The translations under genes and the position numbers were made by a program. A model generated the notes under the pieces. That model saw only the letters and a program-made list of their open reading frames with translations, was not told where the DNA came from and made no database searches. From Reticulascus tulasneorum (lineage: Eukaryota; Ascomycota; Sordariomycetes; Glomerellales; Reticulascaceae), in the NCBI GenBank assembly GCA_001557505.1, contig LSAX01000003.1:806001-870000 (forward strand): a stretch of 64,000 bases of DNA. The letters are read 5' to 3'. Positions 54,284-64,000 of the stretch are shown here, piece after piece (position 1 is the stretch's first letter; every line of letters begins with the position of its first letter).

Positions 54284-56752
54284 ATGCTTTTGTACACCAG
54301 GGTAGCCCCACCAAAGGCTCCCAAGAGAAGATCCAGATCTGGTGCGTGATGCCCTCGTACTGCTATTCCCCAACAATGCCTTACCCGCTTTCCCCCATTC
54401 CCCATAAACTCCTATTCCCAGTTCCAAACCTCGTCTCATTCTTCCACTTCTGCCGTTCTACACCCTACTGGATATATGTGTCTTGTTTCTGACCGGATGA
54501 TTCTTTTGTTCATGCAGGATGCACCTTCTGGTAAGTAAATCCCGTCTTGACCTGTGTCGAAACGACGAGTAATCCGGATTTTCTGACACGTCTTAAAGCA
54601 AAGAAAAGGTAAGAACGCAGATCTCCCCTCCCATCTACCAGCGATGCCATCGGCTATCTAGCCCCTACCCTACCCTACCCTACCCTCCCCTCTCCTCCCC
54701 CTCCAATCTCGTGCAGGCTAAGGGACATGGCATTCTGACATGGATGTTCGCGTGATATAGAAGAAGAAATGTGACGAGGCACGACCGCAATGCGCGCGTT
54801 GCGCGGAGCGGGGCCAGGAGTGTGCCTACGAAGTCGTGAAACCTCGACAGCGGAAGAAGCGAGGCTCGTCAGCCGGCCTGGGAGCCGACACGTATTCTCA
54901 AACGTCGGGCCGGACGTTCAAGTCATCTGATGGCGGACTAAAACACTGGAGGGACTTTGACAAGGAGTCGAGGGATCATTCCGATGACTCCTCCATTGTG
55001 GAAGAGAACGATATCGCGAGTCCCGTGGGCAGCTCCTTCGATGCCGCCTCGCTATTTGCCTACAATGCCGCCGCCGCCGCCCCCGACGACGACCCTCTTG
55101 TTTCACCCATCGATTCCGTCGTGTTCGATCGTTCGTGGCGGCAGAACGACAGGGCTGAAGAAGTAGAAGCAGAAGAAGAAGCAGACGAGGAAGAAACAGA
55201 GGAACATGAAGTAATCAGACGACACTCCGTCCCGGAACTGGCAGTCGCCCGCCCACAGTCGCGCCAGTCAGACCTGGCCAGGATCGCCCCTGTGTCAACC
55301 GGCTCCCCGCGCCTGGAATTCCTGCTCCCTGCTTTCGCCGAGTTCTCAGATCGACCGAATCGGCGTGCTCTTGTGGATCATTTCTGCAACGTCCTGTCAC
55401 ACCTGATTGTGTTCAGGGAGGAGTCTGGAAACCCGTTCCAACAGCTGGTGCTGCCCTTGTGCCACAAGAGCAATGCAGTCACGAATGCCATCTATGCCTT
55501 GGCGAGCGCCCACCTGGAGTATAGGGAGTGTGGTAACGCCGAGAAGTCCGTCTACTTTCACAACCAAGCTATTCTAGAGCTTGCTCGCCTCATTGAGTTG
55601 GGGGGAGATGCGGACAAGAATGAGCTTCTGGGAGCTATAATGCTACTCGTCTATTACGAAGTTGTAAGTTTTGGCAAACTGAAAGGTCGAAAACCCCCTT
55701 TGCTAAACTTCATGACCAGCTGGTACAACGCGGCAGGTCGAACATTGTAGATGGACACCTAAAAGGAGCCATGACGATCATGAACTCCAGCAAGGAAAGC
55801 TCCGATCCTACCGGTATCTTCCTGGAGCGTGTATGACAAACCCTTTCCCCTCACCGCCTCTTTGAGCATGAATCTGACTCACGAGGATTAGGCGTTTCGT
55901 TTCTACGATGTCATAGCTGCCCTATCGTTCGGGACAGCACCGCTCTCAAGCACTCCAGCCGCCGGCGGCCTCTTGCCCTTCCCGCCGCTCGACGCCCCAC
56001 TTGCATCACCGCTGTGCAACGTAGACACGCTTCTAGGCATGGCAACAACCCTGTGGCCCATCATACACCGTCTGTCCACCCTCCCAGCCCTAAAGGCAGA
56101 GATTGAGGAGGCCGTGGCACGGGGTGAGCTCACCAAGGTTGCCGTGCTCCGAACCGAATACGAAACCACGGCAGAGGCCATCGAAGTAGCACTTACGCAG
56201 TGGCAGCCATCCCATCCGCCGGGCTTCAGCTTCGACGGCGATGATGGCGAGCACGGGGAGATGGCCGTCGAACGGGGCCGCATACAGTCCATCCTCAACA
56301 ACGCGCTGGCTTACCGCCACAGCGCGTTCGTTTACCTGTACCGCACCATCTACGGATACTCAAGGCGTCATGCGCTGGTGCAACGCCATGCCCACGTGGC
56401 GCTGACGCATTGCGTCGCGACCGTCTCACACGCCGGACCGATGGGTGCGCTGCTTTGGCCATTGTTCGTCGCGGCCTGCGAGGCGATCAGTCTTGGCGAT
56501 CGCGACCTCGCGCGCCAGGCGTTCGTGTGCGTCGAGCGCAGGCAGGGCATGACCAACATCTCCCGCGCGTGGACGATAGCTCAGGAAGTCTGGAGGCGGG
56601 CCGACGTCATGGAGGAGAACGCGGGAGCTGCTGCGGGGTTCAGGATGGATGCGAGCGTTCGCAGGAACAGCAAAGCAGGGCGGTTGGAGAACGGGGTTGA
56701 TCTCTGGAGGCGGGTCAGCGAGGATATGGGCGTTAATGTTGTCTTTGGATGA
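54284..56752 (+). CDS. Zn2Cys6 transcription factor (Fungal_trans_2-like)
   Basis: Nuclear binuclear-zinc-cluster regulator. Exons 54284-54341, 54518-54530, 54599-54608, 54761-55663, 55720-55830 and 55892-56752 give 651 residues. The cluster, residues 21-48, is C-TF-C-x6-C-x6-C-AR-C-x6-C with the basic linker KEKKKK, followed by KPRQRKKRG. It is assembled from four exons, two of them only 13 and 10 nt. An acidic Ser/Glu-rich linker ([18 protein letters not shown]) precedes the regulatory domain [50 protein letters not shown], of the DUF3468/Fungal_trans_2 kind. The last exon carries the rest of that domain to MGVNVVFG. The first-exon start is the least certain part; [20 protein letters not shown] is the only ATG-started frame that joins. 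The target genes are unknown. Confidence 0.85.
54518..54608 (+). other. Two consecutive micro-exons (13 nt and 10 nt)
   Basis: Exon 54518-54530 supplies GA TGC ACC TTC TG. Exon 54599-54608 supplies C AAA GAA AAG. The 68-bp intron between them is GTAAGT..AAAG, and the next donor is GTAAGA. Together they rebuild GCTFCKEK in front of [11 protein letters not shown], giving the exact Zn2Cys6 spacing. Confidence 0.8.
54663..54686 (+). repeat. (CCCTA)n in intron 3
   Basis: Nearly five copies of CCCTA, inside the 152-bp third intron of the Zn2Cys6 gene. The unit resembles but is one base shorter than the telomeric CCCTAA. Confidence 0.85.
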
Positions 56753-58050
56753 TTCGGGCCGAGTTCTACTACAGGGAAGTGGGAATGAGGGATAGGGGCA
56801 GAAGGCGTTGCTCCTGAACCCTCGCCCCCGTCAAGTGAGGTGAGATTCGTACGACACCGATGAGACTGGGAAACTCGGAAGGGACAAAAGGATATGGCGC
56901 TACCGGCGTCAGAGGCAAAAAAGCGTATGTAATGAAAGGGGGAACAAGGTGGGCTTCCTTGCTGCGTGGGGAGTCTTCCCATCGCCATAGCACCAGGCGT
57001 TAATGAACGGGTGGACTGTTACTGAGGAGGATCTGGTGGCTTTATCCTGGGTCAATGGCGGGTTGTAGGATTATCATGTTGGGAATGTTTTTTTACAGCA
57101 GGGGCGGCCGCGGGGTGCGTGACACGTCTTGGTACGTTGGACGCAGCAGGCAGCGTGGAATTAAATTTAGCTGCCTCACATAGCAAGGTAGCACAACAGC
57201 TGAAGACATATGATACATGAACGGTTCTCATGGTAAAATGCGTGGTCGGGTTTCATCGACGAGGCTCAATTGCTGCGGGCTGAGGGGGAGCTGAGGATCA
57301 CTCACGTGGGGATGAGCATGCCAAGACATGGAATATGGTGGGGGAGTGTAAGTCGCAGCTGGTCCGAACATGATGGGCAGGCAGGCTATTCTCCTAGTGG
57401 CGACGAGGCCTGGTGAGATGTACGGATGTGAGGGACGATGCGACGATGGTGTGGGCGAGGGGTTGTGCCCCCCGTTCGCGTATAGCATCTTGAGGGTGTT
57501 GGTGGGGGGTTCCTTCACGGCAGCAAGCAGAGGACGAGGTTTAGGCTAAGTAGCCCGATACGCAGCTTGAGGCAGGGCGAGGTTTTAGAGCTGGGCGAGA
57601 GTGGTGAGTGTTAGTCGTGAGGCAGACTGAGGATGGGGGGAGGGGAGTGATCGAGCGGCGCAAGGGGAGAGGTGATGATCCTATGGGTGGGGAGGGATCG
57701 AGAATTGGTGCGGTGTGCCACCATGGCTTGCATGATTGCATCTTCAACTTATTTTCTTGGAATTGGGGCAAACATACGTCTAGGGATATAGGGTTTATTT
57801 AGTGTCCTACAAGGTTATGGTAGGGTGCCAGATGTCCAGAGAGTTTGGAAACGATGGTGTTTCGCGTGGCGTGGAGGCAGCTTATCGCAAGCGACGATTG
57901 GGGGGAATAATAAACAGCTCTCACTGTTTTGAGCGAGGCACGGTACAACAGAAGTCCGGGACGACGTATAAGGGCTATGCTCACGATGCTCTTTGGTGGT
58001 GAGGAGATGGGGGATGGTTGTGCCCGGAGGATTGATTAGGGGGCGTGCGG

Positions 58051-58080
58051 TGTGAGTGTGTGTGTGTGTGTGTGGTGTGA
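58051..58080 (+). repeat. (TG)n tract
   Basis: Mostly uninterrupted TG dinucleotides with one GA and one GG interruption. Confidence 0.9.
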
Positions 58081-59579
58081 GAGTTGTGAGTGAGTGTGTG
58101 CCAGATTGCCCAGAGTACGAGACTTATCCTGTCCTGGCCAAGGGCGAAATGGCGTGGTGTTCCGGATGAGCTTGTGGATATGGGAATGGGAGGGATGAAG
58201 GTGTGGGATGCAGGCTCCCACCCGCGTTTGATAGCTTAATCATGAGCTTATTGCGACTCGAGTCAGGGCCGCCTCCCAGTGGCGCACGCCCGCGGTGCTG
58301 GGCTGGACCAGGCTGGGATGGCTTTGTAATGTCGAATGTGATATGATGGCGGGCGTTGGGAATCGACGGATGAGGGATGGAATTGATGGGTGAGGTGATT
58401 GTTCTTCGTAGCGGGGAGGCGAGAGCGAGCAGTGGGAGATGGGATGAACTGGGCCTGGGGCAGGACCTGGACAGGACCTGGACTGGACTGATTCACGAGA
58501 TGGCTAATCTGCTGTGCAGGTTCGAAACAGGGGATCGGGAAGTGGAAGGTGGTGATGCGAGGCGAGAAGAGCTAACAGAGCTATGGTAAAATTGTAAATC
58601 GGTACTAAGGGATGAGAGAAACGCATGTATTCACGTATTGTTCGCAAGCAGTCAACTCCCCCATCCGGACAAAGTTGGAAGCCGTCCTATTTTGCGTCTC
58701 GAATATTTCTCGGTGGGCTTAAGGTGAAGATAGATGCAGGCCACCCCTGAACTAACGGATGCTCAATCGAAAGCAAACCACCCCCCCTGTGGGGCATTTC
58801 TTTGCTTCTTCTGCAGAACCATGGACCCCTGTCCCCTACCTCGTTAGGGCACTCACCTACCTACGGTTTGCAATGCTTAATTATCAAACTAGGTGCGGTA
58901 TGCAACTAGCTGGACAGGGGAGGAAGAGGGGGGGGGGAGGGGGAAGGGAACTGGAAGCCGTGGTGGGAATTTGCGGTGGGTATCTCGCAGGCAAGGACGA
59001 GAGAATTGAAGGAAGAGTGTGTGAAGCGGGCGGGAGGATGCGCTGTGGAACCCTTCCTTAACCCATTCCAACGCTTGTGGAACTGTTTTATTTTGTTCTC
59101 GACGCCGCTGCAGTTCGCATCCCCCGTACCAGACAGACTACCTTACCCAGACTAAGGAAATGCAATATTGAACGAAGCCATCACCCCGTCACACACAGCA
59201 CAATAAGTGACTCAGCAGCCAGCTATCTAACCACCTACCAGCCGCGCCAGGTCGTTGGTTTATTTACGAGGAGGAGACAGCGCAGGGCCCTATCTTACCT
59301 GCGAACTACTGCTGACCAGTCGGTATGTTCGTGTACAATGTACGTAGGATCAGAAATCGGGGGAGGGGGGCAAGTGATTTATATCAGATATCACACAGGA
59401 AGCAGACGGACAATACATGTATACATACGTGCATACATGCAGGCGCAGGAGAGACGCTTTTTCGAGCTTCACGATAGCTACATACCTCAGGTTAGGTTAC
59501 TTGCTCCCCCCCCGCCGGGGCGGGCGTGGGACCTGGTCACCGACGACAGATTATCCATCCAGTCGCCTTGGTGGTGAAG

Positions 59580-59581
<2 letters not shown>

Positions 59582-59624
<43 letters not shown>
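59582..59624 (+). repeat. (AG)21 microsatellite
   Basis: 43 uninterrupted bases of alternating A and G, about 0.95 kb before the second Zn2Cys6 ATG. Confidence 0.95.
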
Positions 59625-60340
59625 CGAACGAGCGACCTGCGCGTATGAATGGACGCCTCTCTGGGCTTCCTCGTCGCCCGTCTCGTCCCATTCGACTACC
59701 TACTTACCTATCTGAACCCCCCCCCCCAACCACACATATCACGACCATAACAATATCCCATATGCCTCCTCTTCCTCCTCCATCTCCTCCCACACACTCC
59801 CCCGTATCTCGTCCTCGTCCTCCTCTTCTTCTTTTCGCTTCCCATCTCCCCCTCGGCTTCTACTTCCACCCCCCCCCTGGTCCACTAAAGCTTCCCATAG
59901 TGCATCTCGCAAGGAAGATCATCCCGTCAAACAAAAAGGGCCCCATATTTTCTTTTCTGGTGCATCCCCGTCCGTCTTCCCCTTCACTCTACGGAGTATC
60001 ACCTTTTTTTACGCCTGCCTACCTTACATCTGCCCTCCACATAAGTAGCAAGGTAGTTCTTTCGTGCATTCACTCTCAGACGAGACGAGAGAGGGAGCAC
60101 GCCATACATCAACGCCTCCTACCTACCTAGTGTACCTACCTCACCTTAGGTACCGCCACGACCCAATTCCAAAAGGTTACTTTCCCCGTTCGTCCCTCCG
60201 CACACACCACCCACATGCACATCTCCATCCCTACCTAGGTCCAGATTACTACTAGCATATCCGTCTTGACACTGGGCTTGGGACTTCCAACCACACCTTC
60301 TACATACACCTTTTTTCTCCCTCTTCGTTTGCCTGGGACA

Positions 60341-60409
60341 ATGACTTCGTGTGCAACATCTCACCCGACCTACCTCCGAACAAACAACATGACTTCGAAT
60401 CATCTGTGA
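60341..60409 (+). promoter_or_regulatory. Upstream ORF 1 of the second Zn2Cys6 gene
   Basis: ATG to TGA, 22 codons, beginning MTSCATSHP; it contains a second in-frame ATG at codon 17. Confidence 0.45.
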
Positions 60410-60543
60410 TTGTTGCTGCTTTCCGGAGCTGATAGCTGCTCGCACGCACTGCAACTGAACCCCGCTACCACCCTCGCGCCTTACCAAACCCGCCTCCGAA
60501 ATAAAAATAAAAATTATACTGCCAAGTCCGCTGTGGCAGCACC

Positions 60544-60558
60544 ATGGTCCTTTGCTAG
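60544..60558 (+). promoter_or_regulatory. Upstream ORF 2 of the second Zn2Cys6 gene
   Basis: ATG GTC CTT TGC TAG, four codons, in a good CACCATGG context, ending 9 bases before the main ATG at 60568. Its strong start context suggests it could restrain translation. Confidence 0.5.
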
Positions 60559-60567
60559 CAAAACGCC

Positions 60568-63500
60568 ATGACCACCTTGATCAACGGACCTCTACCCCCG
60601 CCGAAGCAGATCCGCTTTGTCCACAATCAAGGACAGCCGCCGTCCAAGAGGAGGAGAATAAATGCTGCGTAAGTCCCTTTTCGTCTGATGTTTTCATCTG
60701 ACCGCCCTCCCCCCGTGGTGGGTTTGCGGTCGAGTCCCGGGGACGCGATGCCGGGTCGGATCGTTCCTGCTAAAACTGTGGGTCTGCCAGGTGCTTGACA
60801 TGTCGGAAGCGGAAGACGAGATGCGCAGGCGAGCGTCCCGTCTGCTCGACCTGCGCGAAGAACGGCCACGTGTGCCTGGGGTACTCGGAAATAATTGAGA
60901 AGAAGAATGGGAGCGGCGGCGGCGGGGCGGGTGCGAGAGACGCCAATATCGAAGAGGAGGATGACTATGGGGATGGAGACGAGGACGACGAGGACGAGAG
61001 AAGACACTGGAAAGCGAAGAGCCTGGGGAAGCCATACACGGGATTGAATGGAGGTGCGGGATCGAGGAGAAGCTCCGAAGCAAATGTACAGCCTCCGAAC
61101 TTTGCTGCACGAAGAATATCGGAAAATGGCATGATGGAGCACGAGCAAGCAAAACACCGACGACCCAGCTATCCTCGAACAACGTCCTTCTCGGAAGATG
61201 CTCGGAGCACGAATAGTCGCTCGCCCATGCAGCATCACCACGATAGCCACCGGGTACCGTACTTTCGGTACTTCGGTCCCACCGCCATCGTGCCCGGGTT
61301 CAAGCAGATGGTGGTGTCCGTCAGAGACAGGAGACGAAGCACCGGTGGTTCATTCTCTGCCACCTCGCCTGCCCCCATGATCGGCCATGTTTCAGGCATG
61401 GGAAATAGCTCCCAGCCTGATATTGACCCGGCCTCCCTGGAAGACTTGCCCGTTTACGACCCGAACGACGCCGCGCCTGTTCACCCGCTGATCATGAGTC
61501 TGGTCCAGACCTTCTTTGTCCACCTGGGCTGCAACTATCCGTTTCTGAGGAAGGAAAAGTTCCTCCGCATGGTCAGGGAAAAACGAGTCGAGCCAATCCT
61601 GGTGGATGCGGTTTGCGCCCTCGCCGCTCGGTTCTCCGACTCGCCATACTTCACGAATGGGGATGATGAAACAATGTCGAGGACGGAGTATGGCCAGGTG
61701 TTTGCTCACAGGGCAAAGGCTGCTACCGTCGACACTTTTCCCTGTCCGTCGGTGGGCGCCGTACAGGCTCTCCTCATGATGGCGTACGAGGGCTTTGGTG
61801 CCAACCAGGACAGCGCGTTATGGATGTACCTGGGATTGGCGATCCGCATGGCCGTGGATCTCGGGCTCCAGAAGATGGTCGGGGTGAAGTACCAAGGCGA
61901 AAAAGATCCCTGGTACACCAGACACCTGAACAGAAAAAGTAGCGAAGCGGAGAGGATCGAGCGACGGCAACAAGACTGCGACGAGGACATAATAAGTCCC
62001 GAGGAGCAGATGGAGGTGGAACAGGAACGCATAGATACCTTCTGGGCGGTCTTCACCCTGGACAGAGTCATCTCATCCGGAACTGGCAGGCCAGTGACAT
62101 TCCGAGACGATGACTTCGAGCTGGCTCTCCCCGAGCCCACGCTCGATCCCGTTTCAGGTTGGCCCGCCCCGTTCCCGACATTCATCCAGATCATCCATCT
62201 CTACGGCCGCGTGTCCGACGTGCTCAACAATATCAACACGGCCAAAGACCTCACACAGGACAAGTGGACGAAGCTCGCGCAGATGGAGAACGACCTGACG
62301 AAGCTGTACCAGAAACAGGATCCGCGTCTGCACTTTAGCGTAGGCAACTTCAAGGCCTACCTGAAAGCCGGCCAGGGCACGACGTTCATCCTCTTGCACT
62401 TTTGGTTTCACGCGCTCATCATCATTCTCCATCAGCCGACATTACTTTCTCCGTTTGGGACCCTGAGCCGTACGCACCAGCTGCTGCCGAACAGTCGCGA
62501 GCTGTCCATGTCGAGTGCCAAGACCATCGCTGATATTTTGGCCTTTGCCGAACTGATTGATCCGAAGAGCTTCATCGGCAATCCGTTCACCTCCCAACCC
62601 ATGTACATCGCGGCCTGTGCATTTCTCATGGAGTCTGTGGCCAACGCTTCTCAGCCGGCCTCTCGAGAGATTACGCCGCCCACTGACACGAAATTTGACT
62701 TCCCACGACACCTCGGTCTTAAGCACTCTTCCAGCGACCCGAAGACATCAGCAAAGCACTCGCTACTGGCCTCAGCTGCGAACCAAAACTACCAACGATG
62801 CTATAACTCCTTGCAGCAGCTCAACACTTACTGGGGCGGTGTCAAATACATCCTCACCGCTCTGGATCAAAAGTCGAAGGGCATCTGGGATTGCGAGACA
62901 TATACGTTCGAGGAGTACGAGAGCACGAAAACCCCTCGCCGGGGCTCGATTAACCGCTTTCCGCACTTCGAGAACCCCGCCTCACCCAATGTTCCTCCTA
63001 TCGCATGGTCTTTGACGGGGACTACGAACTCGCCAAACTCGAGCCTCACGTTGATGTTCCAGAATATGCCCACCAGCGCAACGCAGCAGCAAGGGCAGTC
63101 GATGCAACAACATCAATCGCAGCCCCAGCCTCAGAACGTCCCGGTGTCTGCAGCCACTCCGCCAGGAAACATGATCTACGATCCCATTCGGCAGAGCCTC
63201 CCCGAAACACATCACGTTCTGTTTGCGACTCCGTTTCCACAGCCTGCGACTTCTGCGGTGCGGCACTCGCCTCGTCCCGCGAAACCACATCGCCTTTCGA
63301 CGTCATCCATTTCAAGCATTCATGGCCAGCCGAAGTCTAATCTACAATTCGAGTCCCTCCCGCCGGAAGACGTGAGCACGCCGCCATCGGCGGTGGATAA
63401 CAACTCGAAATATCACATGTTCAATACGCATCCTCAGCAGCACCCCGCTCAAAATCAAGCATCCTTCACGCCATCCTCACAACACTCTTCAAACTACGAG

Positions 63501-63803
63501 CCTTCCATTATGCCGTCCGCGTCGCCGGCGAGCACGCTTGCTGACCCTCCACCGCACCACGGACAGCATGGCAACGGAGGCGGGTCCGGTCACCAGGGTG
63601 GCTATGGCGAGGGATTCCAGAACGCTACCTATTCTTATCTTGGGCCGCAGGGCATGGGTCCCATCACGGATGTCATCACGTTCGAGAACCATATTGATAT
63701 TGGGGCCCTGGGCTTGCCGAACGAGATGATGCCACCATGGCTGGAGTATCTCCCCGGCGATGTCCTAGGGTTGTTCGAGAGTGGCATGGGCGGTGGCGGC
63801 TAG
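60568..63803 (+). CDS. Zn2Cys6 transcription factor (Fungal_trans family)
   Basis: Large nuclear regulator of 1037 residues; exons 60568-60668 and 60791-63803 (intron GTAAGT..CAG, 122 bp). The leader MTTLINGPLPPPKQIRFVHN contains the basic patch SKRRRINA directly before the zinc cluster. The cluster, residues 35-62, is C-LT-C-RKRKTR-C-AGERPV-C-ST-C-AKNGHV-C, with the intron one base before the first Cys codon. An acidic Asp/Glu run and a Ser-rich stretch lead to YFRYFGPTAIVPGFKQMVV and a Fungal_trans domain (HPLIMSLVQTFFVHLGCNYPFL, LWMYLGLAIRMAVDLGLQ, ERIDTFWAVFTLDRVISSGTGRP). The C-terminus is Gln/Pro/His-rich and ends with an acidic-hydrophobic segment (PPWLEYLPGDVLGLFESG), a plausible activation domain. 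The regulated pathway is unknown. Confidence 0.93.
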
Positions 63804-64000
63804 CCGACCTCTATCATGATTCGGTGTCTGGTTTGCAAAAGTTCTTATCACCGCATGTTCTTCCGCACTAACGTTATTATCATTCCTGCAAAAGCAACCA
63901 AGCGAGTTGCGCTCCTGTTTCATTTATTATACGTTTTCTTCCCCTCATCTATGATTCCCACCTTATTATTCATCATTTGTTTATATATCACATCCCCATT
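63804..64000. other. 3' flank of the second Zn2Cys6 gene
   Basis: AT-rich trailer with TTTATTATAC and TTATTATTCATC elements, consistent with a 3' UTR; the window ends here. Confidence 0.5.

Larger units (their letters stand above)
56753..60567. other. 3.8 kb spacer upstream of the second Zn2Cys6 gene
   Basis: No gene is supported. It holds a GT tract at 58051-58080, an (AG)n tract at 59582-59624, pyrimidine-rich segments at 59640-60120 and several TACCTA/TACCTAGGT elements at 60120-60240, probably promoter and long leader of the downstream factor. Confidence 0.5.

Noticed and set aside
54663..54686. Interstitial telomere
   Set aside because: The unit is CCCTA, not the CCCTAA hexamer of fungal telomeres, and it is short and intronic.
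59417..60130. 237-codon frame through the (AG)n and pyrimidine tracts
   Set aside because: It is a product of simple repeats (RERERE and PPLPPP runs), not a gene.

Overview
The window looks like nuclear DNA of a filamentous ascomycete (Pezizomycotina, probably a Sordariomycete; the genus cannot be fixed from sequence alone). The reasons are many short introns of about 50-200 bp with GTRNGT..YAG borders, two Zn2Cys6 transcription factors, a fungal-type nitrilase, a mitochondrial phosphate carrier of the MIR1 type, an AIM22-like lipoate ligase, a secreted Thr/Val-rich small protein and a Ser-rich disordered protein. I see no transposon, CRISPR array, rRNA or convincing tRNA.

Layout. Left third (1-18.4 kb), fairly dense: the 3' part of an FAD-dependent oxidoreductase (+), a nitrilase with an unusual internal repeat array (+), a Ser-rich protein (-), MLH3 (+), VPS11 (+) and a CaMKK/Ssp1-like kinase (-). 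Then about 9 kb (18.4-27.4 kb) without a supportable gene. Middle (27.4-42.6 kb): AIM22-like lipoate-protein ligase (-), a secreted M24 metallopeptidase (-), an 882-residue single-pass membrane protein (-), the mitochondrial phosphate carrier MIR1 (+), an HSL-type alpha/beta-hydrolase (-) and a small secreted protein (-). Another gene-poor stretch of about 6 kb follows (42.6-48.6 kb). Right third: a single-pass membrane protein with three 6-Cys modules (-), a 4 kb divergent spacer, a Zn2Cys6 factor whose zinc-cluster codons are spread over micro-exons (+), a 3.8 kb spacer and a second large Zn2Cys6 factor (+) ending 0.2 kb before the window edge.

The genes do not form an obvious biosynthetic cluster. 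They are mostly housekeeping functions: meiotic recombination/mismatch repair (MLH3), HOPS/CORVET tethering (VPS11), kinase signalling, mitochondrial lipoylation and phosphate import. Some are environment-facing: secreted peptidase, small secreted protein, Cys-rich surface protein. The oxidoreductase/nitrilase pair is the only neighbourhood hinting at a joint catabolic role. The most unusual signals are the fourfold repeat inside the nitrilase, two consecutive micro-exons (13 and 10 nt) in the first Zn2Cys6 gene, the absence of the expected catalytic Glu in the MLH3 ATPase motif, a GC-AG intron, a perfect 15-bp inverted repeat, and recurrent short palindromes of the TACCTAGGTA/GGTACGTACC type between genes. 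Exon borders were deduced by eye from reading frame, splice consensus and remembered family conservation; no alignment or search was run.
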